Shown here: positions 60,978 through 64,000 of the stretch, piece by piece | Position numbering within the stretch: position 1 is the stretch's first letter | Layout of the letters: each line of letters begins with the position of its first letter | Origin: Natronosalvus hydrolyticus | Lineage (GTDB): Archaea > Halobacteriota > Halobacteria > Halobacteriales > Natrialbaceae | NCBI GenBank assembly: GCA_025517525.1 | Contig: JAOPJZ010000003.1 | Coordinates: forward strand, 248,001 to 312,000 | DNA: 64,000 bases | Direction: 5' to 3' | The notes under the pieces: model-generated | What the model saw: only the letters and a program-made list of their open reading frames with translations | Databases searched by the model: none | What the model was told of the DNA's origin: nothing | Position numbers and translations under genes: made by a program

Positions 60978-62237
60978 TCAGACGCCCGTATTGTACCGCA
61001 AAATACCCGCAATCCCGCCGAAGGCGTTGTACAGCTGTTCGCCTTTCTCGAAATCAGTCGAGATGAACTTGGTCTCGGTGCCACGCTGTTCGGCCAGCGT
61101 CATGAGGTGTTCGATAGCGTCTTCACGGTCGTCTTCTTCGGCCTCGACGCCCGCGCCACACTCGGTGCAGTCGTGAGACGGCGTCGCCTTTCGCTGGTCG
61201 ATAAGTTCGTAATCCGTGTTGCCACACTCTGCACAGTTGTAGGTGATGACGTCCTGTCGCAGGTCCTCGCTCAACAGCAGATTTTCGACTGCGCCCATCA
61301 TCAGGTTGCGACGGGTCTGGGCAAATCCGTAGGTGGCAAGTTCGCCGCTGTGGAGTTCTTTGAAAAAGCGATTCATCTGCTTTTTGTCCTTCATCACCTC
61401 GGCATCGACCAGCGCCTCTTCGGCGTTGTCGACCAGGTCCTTCAGACCAGATTCGTCGGTGTAGGAGACGTCGAACTTGCCGAGCACTTTGTCCTGAATT
61501 TCGTGGTGGAGGTAATCGCCGTCGAGAAACTCGTCTTTCGTCGGGGAGGGCCCGCCGACGAGGACGCCGTCTAACTCGTGTCGCTTGGGGACGAACAGTT
61601 CGTTCGCCATGCCCGCAACCTCCTGATAGAAGTTGTCGATGGCCTCGAGTCGAAGTCGAGCGAATCGCTGGGCGGACTGCCCACCTTTTCGCTGTTTGCC
61701 CGGAACCAGCGAGGACGCGGATTTGACCGGCTGAATTCGCTTTCCTTTGAGCCATCCAACGTTGGCCTCCCGCCGGTCGAGGACGACCAGACCATACAAC
61801 CCCTGGTCTTCGAGCATGTGCTCGAGTGGCTCGGTCAGGAAGTCAGAATCGCAGTGATAGCGGAACGACTCGACCGGCTGTGGTGGTCCCTCAAGTACCT
61901 TGGTCACCATATCGGTCTGCCCGCCGCCGGAATCGACGGCACCCGAAAAGATGACCAGTCCGTTTTCTGGCGGAAAGGTGTCGTAGTATCGAAGCCGGTC
62001 TTTGATACTCGTCAACGCGTCCTGCACGTTCGTCCGCGTCTGTTTGGACTTGATGTTGGCCGCCTCGCTGTGCTCCTGGGTGACGTGCGCAACCACGTCG
62101 CTGATCTGACGATCCTCGGGAATGTAGATCGTCACGAGTTGTGTCCCCGACCCTTCGAAGTCTTTGAGTTCCTCAATCACCTTCTGGAACTCGTATTTCT
62201 TCCGGTCGGAAGTCGCAGATTCTCCCTCCTGACTCAT
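60978..62237 (-). CDS. prf1: Peptide chain release factor aRF1
   Basis: A 419-residue archaeal translation termination factor related to eRF1. Stop-codon recognition motif NIKS (61-64), catalytic GGQ at 185-187 (KQRKGGQSAQRF) and a C-terminal domain with four cysteines (NCAECGN and DCTECGA). The ATG at 62237 (MSQEGESATSDRKK) is chosen; the longer frame to 62279 covers the promoter (on this strand GGGTACTTAC near 62262-62271). Convergent with the Kv channel. Confidence 0.96.
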   Translation of the reverse strand: MSQEGESATSDRKKYEFQKVIEELKDFEGSGTQLVTIYIPEDRQISDVVAHVTQEHSEAANIKSKQTRTNVQDALTSIKDRLRYYDTFPPENGLVIFSGAVDSGGGQTDMVTKVLEGPPQPVESFRYHCDSDFLTEPLEHMLEDQGLYGLVVLDRREANVGWLKGKRIQPVKSASSLVPGKQRKGGQSAQRFARLRLEAIDNFYQEVAGMANELFVPKRHELDGVLVGGPSPTKDEFLDGDYLHHEIQDKVLGKFDVSYTDESGLKDLVDNAEEALVDAEVMKDKKQMNRFFKELHSGELATYGFAQTRRNLMMGAVENLLLSEDLRQDVITYNCAECGNTDYELIDQRKATPSHDCTECGAGVEAEEDDREDAIEHLMTLAEQRGTETKFISTDFEKGEQLYNAFGGIAGILRYNTGV

Positions 62238-62716
62238 TGGTCGACTAGAACAGAGCCGTGGGTAAGTACCCTTTGACACGTCCCCAGAACCGTTCTGTGG
62301 ATACTGAACGGACGGCTCGAGGCCTACATTCTATCGTTTTCCGTTCAAGTTCTCATAGGGATTGTTGTCACTGAGTACCGGTCAGCGACCAACCCGGTCC
62401 GTTCCTGACCAGTGAGACCACAACAAACCCTACCACCTCACAGTCGCTCGCGGTCAGACAAGCGGCGTCCGCTCGACTACCTGCCACGTGCACCTTTTTC
62501 CGGTCGGGTTCGCTCGTCACCCTCGCTCACCACTCCCGCAACAATCTGCATCAAAAACACTCGCTCCGTCGTCGCTCGCGATCACGCAAGCGGCGTTCGC
62601 TCGACTACCTGCCACGTGCACCTTTTTCCGGTCGGCCTCGCTCGTCACCCTCGCTCACCACTCCCGCAAAAATCTGCACCAAAAAACGCTCGCTCCGTCG
62701 TCGCTCGCGGACCCCA
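62238..62716. other. 479-base intergenic region with repeats
   Basis: It holds, from left to right, the prf1 promoter, a type 2 palindromic element (62356-62432) and a tandem duplication of about 128 bp (62444-62700) whose unit includes a copy of the 3' end of the radical SAM gene at 62717. No intact gene is supported. Confidence 0.65.
62356..62432. repeat. Palindromic element, type 2 (77 bp), reference copy
   Basis: Outer TAGGGATTGTTGT and ACAACAAACCCTA; inner ACCGGTCAGCGACC and GGTCCGTTCCTGACC. Shares arms with 11461-11538 and, on the inside, with 40847-40925 and 51860-51936. Confidence 0.88.
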
Positions 62717-62750
62717 CTACGCCAGCGGCGTCCGTTCAACCACCTGCCCG
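62444..62750. repeat. 128-bp tandem repeats derived from a gene 3' end
   Basis: Units begin with TCGCTCGCG at 62444, 62572 and 62701 (period 128-129). Units 1 and 2 are about 95% alike; unit 3 runs into the radical SAM gene. Read on the minus strand, each unit has an in-frame tail like the real gene end: TWQVVERTPLV or TWQVVERTPLA followed by TGA, against DGQVVERTPLA and TAG in the gene. Confidence 0.82.
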
Positions 62751-63712
62751 TCGTACGTCGGATACTGCTCCACGATTTCCCCATCCTCGAGGTCACCCTC
62801 TTCGATCATCTCCTCGAGCAGCCACCATGCCACTTCGACATGGTCAGATTTGACGATGTAAAACTCCTCGGGGACGCCGAGTGATTCGAAATCGGCTGCC
62901 TCTGCCTTCGTCTTTCCATAGACGAGCGTCCCGTCGTCAGTGATATCGTCGAACTCGCGTCGAATGTTTCTGGCCATCCGTTTGAGCCGTCGTCGATGCT
63001 GCGCGGCGTCTTTGAACACCGAGGTACAGAAATAGACCCGTGGGTGGTCGCCCATCACCTCGAGGATCCCCTCCCGGTCGTTGTCGACGGCGCTCATGTG
63101 CCCTTCCTTGAGTTCGAACCCTTCTTCTTGCATTCGGCGGTAGTTGCCGTGGGACATCTCGAACTCGTTGACGTTACAGAAGTCGGCGGCCCCCTCGTCG
63201 AGGAACTCGAGGAACTCCGGTTCGGGACGAATCCCGGGGATTTCGAACGCCGGGGTCAGTCCCTCTTCGCGGGCGATGTAGAGAATCTCCTCCCACTCGG
63301 TGCCGTGGAGATCGCCCCACTGCTCGAGCGGCGGGTGAAAGCGGATTTCGTCGAGACCGGCTTCCGAGAGCCGTCGCATATTCTCGCGGCCGCCCGGAAT
63401 GCCGGTGTAGAGGTGCGTGTGGTGGTCCTCGCCAAACTCGTCTTTCAGCAGCGAAAGGTAGTGACAGGTGCGCTCGAGGGCTTCCTGTGGCTCCCCACCG
63501 GTAATCGAGGTACCAAGGGCGTCCATCCGATGGGCCTCAGTGAGCACGTCCTCGTCGGACTCGACGAGTCGTTCGTTCGCATAGACGTCGGTGACGTTCT
63601 TGCGGTTCTCGCCGAGCGGGCAATAAAAGCAGTCGCGCTGGTCGCAGTAGCCGTAGACGAACAGCACCATCTTCCCCCCTTTCGCACACTGCTCACAGCC
63701 CTTTGAGATCAT
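62717..63712 (-). CDS. Radical SAM protein (PFL-activase-related, COG2108-like)
   Basis: A 331-residue radical SAM enzyme. Cluster cysteines C23, C28 and C31 in YGYCDQRDCFYCPLG have CX4CX2C spacing instead of CX3CX2C. An extra N-terminal pair C6/C9 (GCEQCAKG) may hold another metal. The SAM-binding GGEP is in SITGGEPQEAL. The archaeal family (annotated as related to pyruvate formate-lyase activases) has no assigned substrate. The 3' end is echoed in two decayed tandem copies downstream. Confidence 0.88.
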   Translation of the reverse strand: MISKGCEQCAKGGKMVLFVYGYCDQRDCFYCPLGENRKNVTDVYANERLVESDEDVLTEAHRMDALGTSITGGEPQEALERTCHYLSLLKDEFGEDHHTHLYTGIPGGRENMRRLSEAGLDEIRFHPPLEQWGDLHGTEWEEILYIAREEGLTPAFEIPGIRPEPEFLEFLDEGAADFCNVNEFEMSHGNYRRMQEEGFELKEGHMSAVDNDREGILEVMGDHPRVYFCTSVFKDAAQHRRRLKRMARNIRREFDDITDDGTLVYGKTKAEAADFESLGVPEEFYIVKSDHVEVAWWLLEEMIEEGDLEDGEIVEQYPTYDGQVVERTPLA

Positions 63713-63856
63713 TCAGTACCTTCGATAACGGCCGAACGCTGAAAAACTGTGCGAATTCCGTCCTAGGCCGATATCGACGTGACGACACCGTTCCCCCATC
63801 GGACGTCGGCCTGTACGCTTATTTTCCTCGAGTGCAATTATCTGCCAATCAATCAA

Positions 63857-64000
63857 ATGTCGACACGCGTCGTCTACGTTTCACCAACGCATACTACACA
63901 GGACGAAACCATCCTGGACGCACTCGAGTCCGAGAGCAAGCGAGTGACCACTCGACAGGTCACACAGCTATCAGAGATTCCGAAGTCGCCGGAGTGTATC
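63857..64000 (+). CDS. Unidentified gene, cut by the window edge
   Basis: The first 48 residues (MSTRVVYVSPTHTTQDETIL and on) are open to the last base. The pattern of a beta strand VVYVSPT followed by a helix with DALESESKRVT resembles a degenerate receiver domain at the start of haloarchaeal sensor or HTH regulators, but this is weak. A TATA-like CTTATTTTC at about 63818-63826 lies 30-39 bases upstream of the ATG. Too short for a functional call. Confidence 0.5.
   Translation, partial: MSTRVVYVSPTHTTQDETILDALESESKRVTTRQVTQLSEIPKSPECI

Noticed and set aside
62444..62750. Possible CRISPR or tandem RNA gene array
   Set aside because: Only about 2.4 units of 128 bp, whole units alike without variable spacers, and derived from the neighbouring gene end.

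Overview
This 64 kb window is chromosomal DNA from a halophilic archaeon (class Halobacteria), most likely a Natrialbaceae-type genome. The proteins are strongly acidic, GC content is high, and CTCGAG is used very often. Most genes have a TATA-like box about 27 bases before the start codon, as expected for leaderless haloarchaeal mRNAs. The gene set is archaeal: transcription factor S, archaeal NAC, aRF1, an A-type ATPase subunit, RaSEA, HtpX, the RPA/RPAP pair, Tfx and L10e (uL16). The species assignment is inference.

Layout. 1-1466: two coupled potassium/TrkA-C-type membrane genes. 1708-8471: a type IV pilus-like locus with a HerA-like ATPase, a coiled-coil protein, a small membrane-anchored protein, a PilB-like ATPase, a PilC-like platform and another anchored protein, but no recognisable pilin. 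8683-13062: thrB, an FAD oxidoreductase, a 35-residue membrane protein and an MFS transporter. 13185-20451: information-processing and housekeeping genes (tfs, NAC-TrmI, PUA, NYN, htpX) interrupted by a stand-alone TnpB element at 14693-16059. 20853-26794: a tightly overlapping lysine (succinylase) operon dapA-dapB-dapD-lysA-dapF-dapE preceded by an unusual leader. 26822-36494: SLC13/TrkA-C transporter, RaSEA, a hybrid multi-PAS kinase, purS-purQ and idi. 36606-45884: Lrp regulator, carA, Tfx, an atypical SDR, a Tat lipoprotein rhodanese, manC and the rpa-rpap operon. 46215-46288: tRNA-His. 46618-51817: AI-2E family permease, CBS-containing site-2 protease, small HTH, L10e, ATP-grasp and Hsp20. 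52051-55879: gapB (gluconeogenic), divergent gapA (glycolytic) and pgk. 55978-64000: MinD-like fusion, serine acetyltransferase, ATP synthase subunit D, Kv channel, aRF1, a radical SAM protein and an edge-truncated gene.

The strongest signal outside the genes is a set of about 14 intergenic palindromic elements, mostly 77-81 bp. They have terminal inverted repeats and an inner stem-loop. Three copies are almost identical, the others share the architecture. At five gene ends the terminus of an element, read TGATA followed by C, G or T, supplies the TGA stop codon. Three other observations stand out: a 25-codon leader ORF with tandem Lys codons near its end plus strong hairpins in front of the lysine operon; two TrmB-like sites placed to activate gapB and repress gapA; and duplicated 3' ends of genes (tRNA-His, idi, radical SAM gene), one of which looks like an integration scar.
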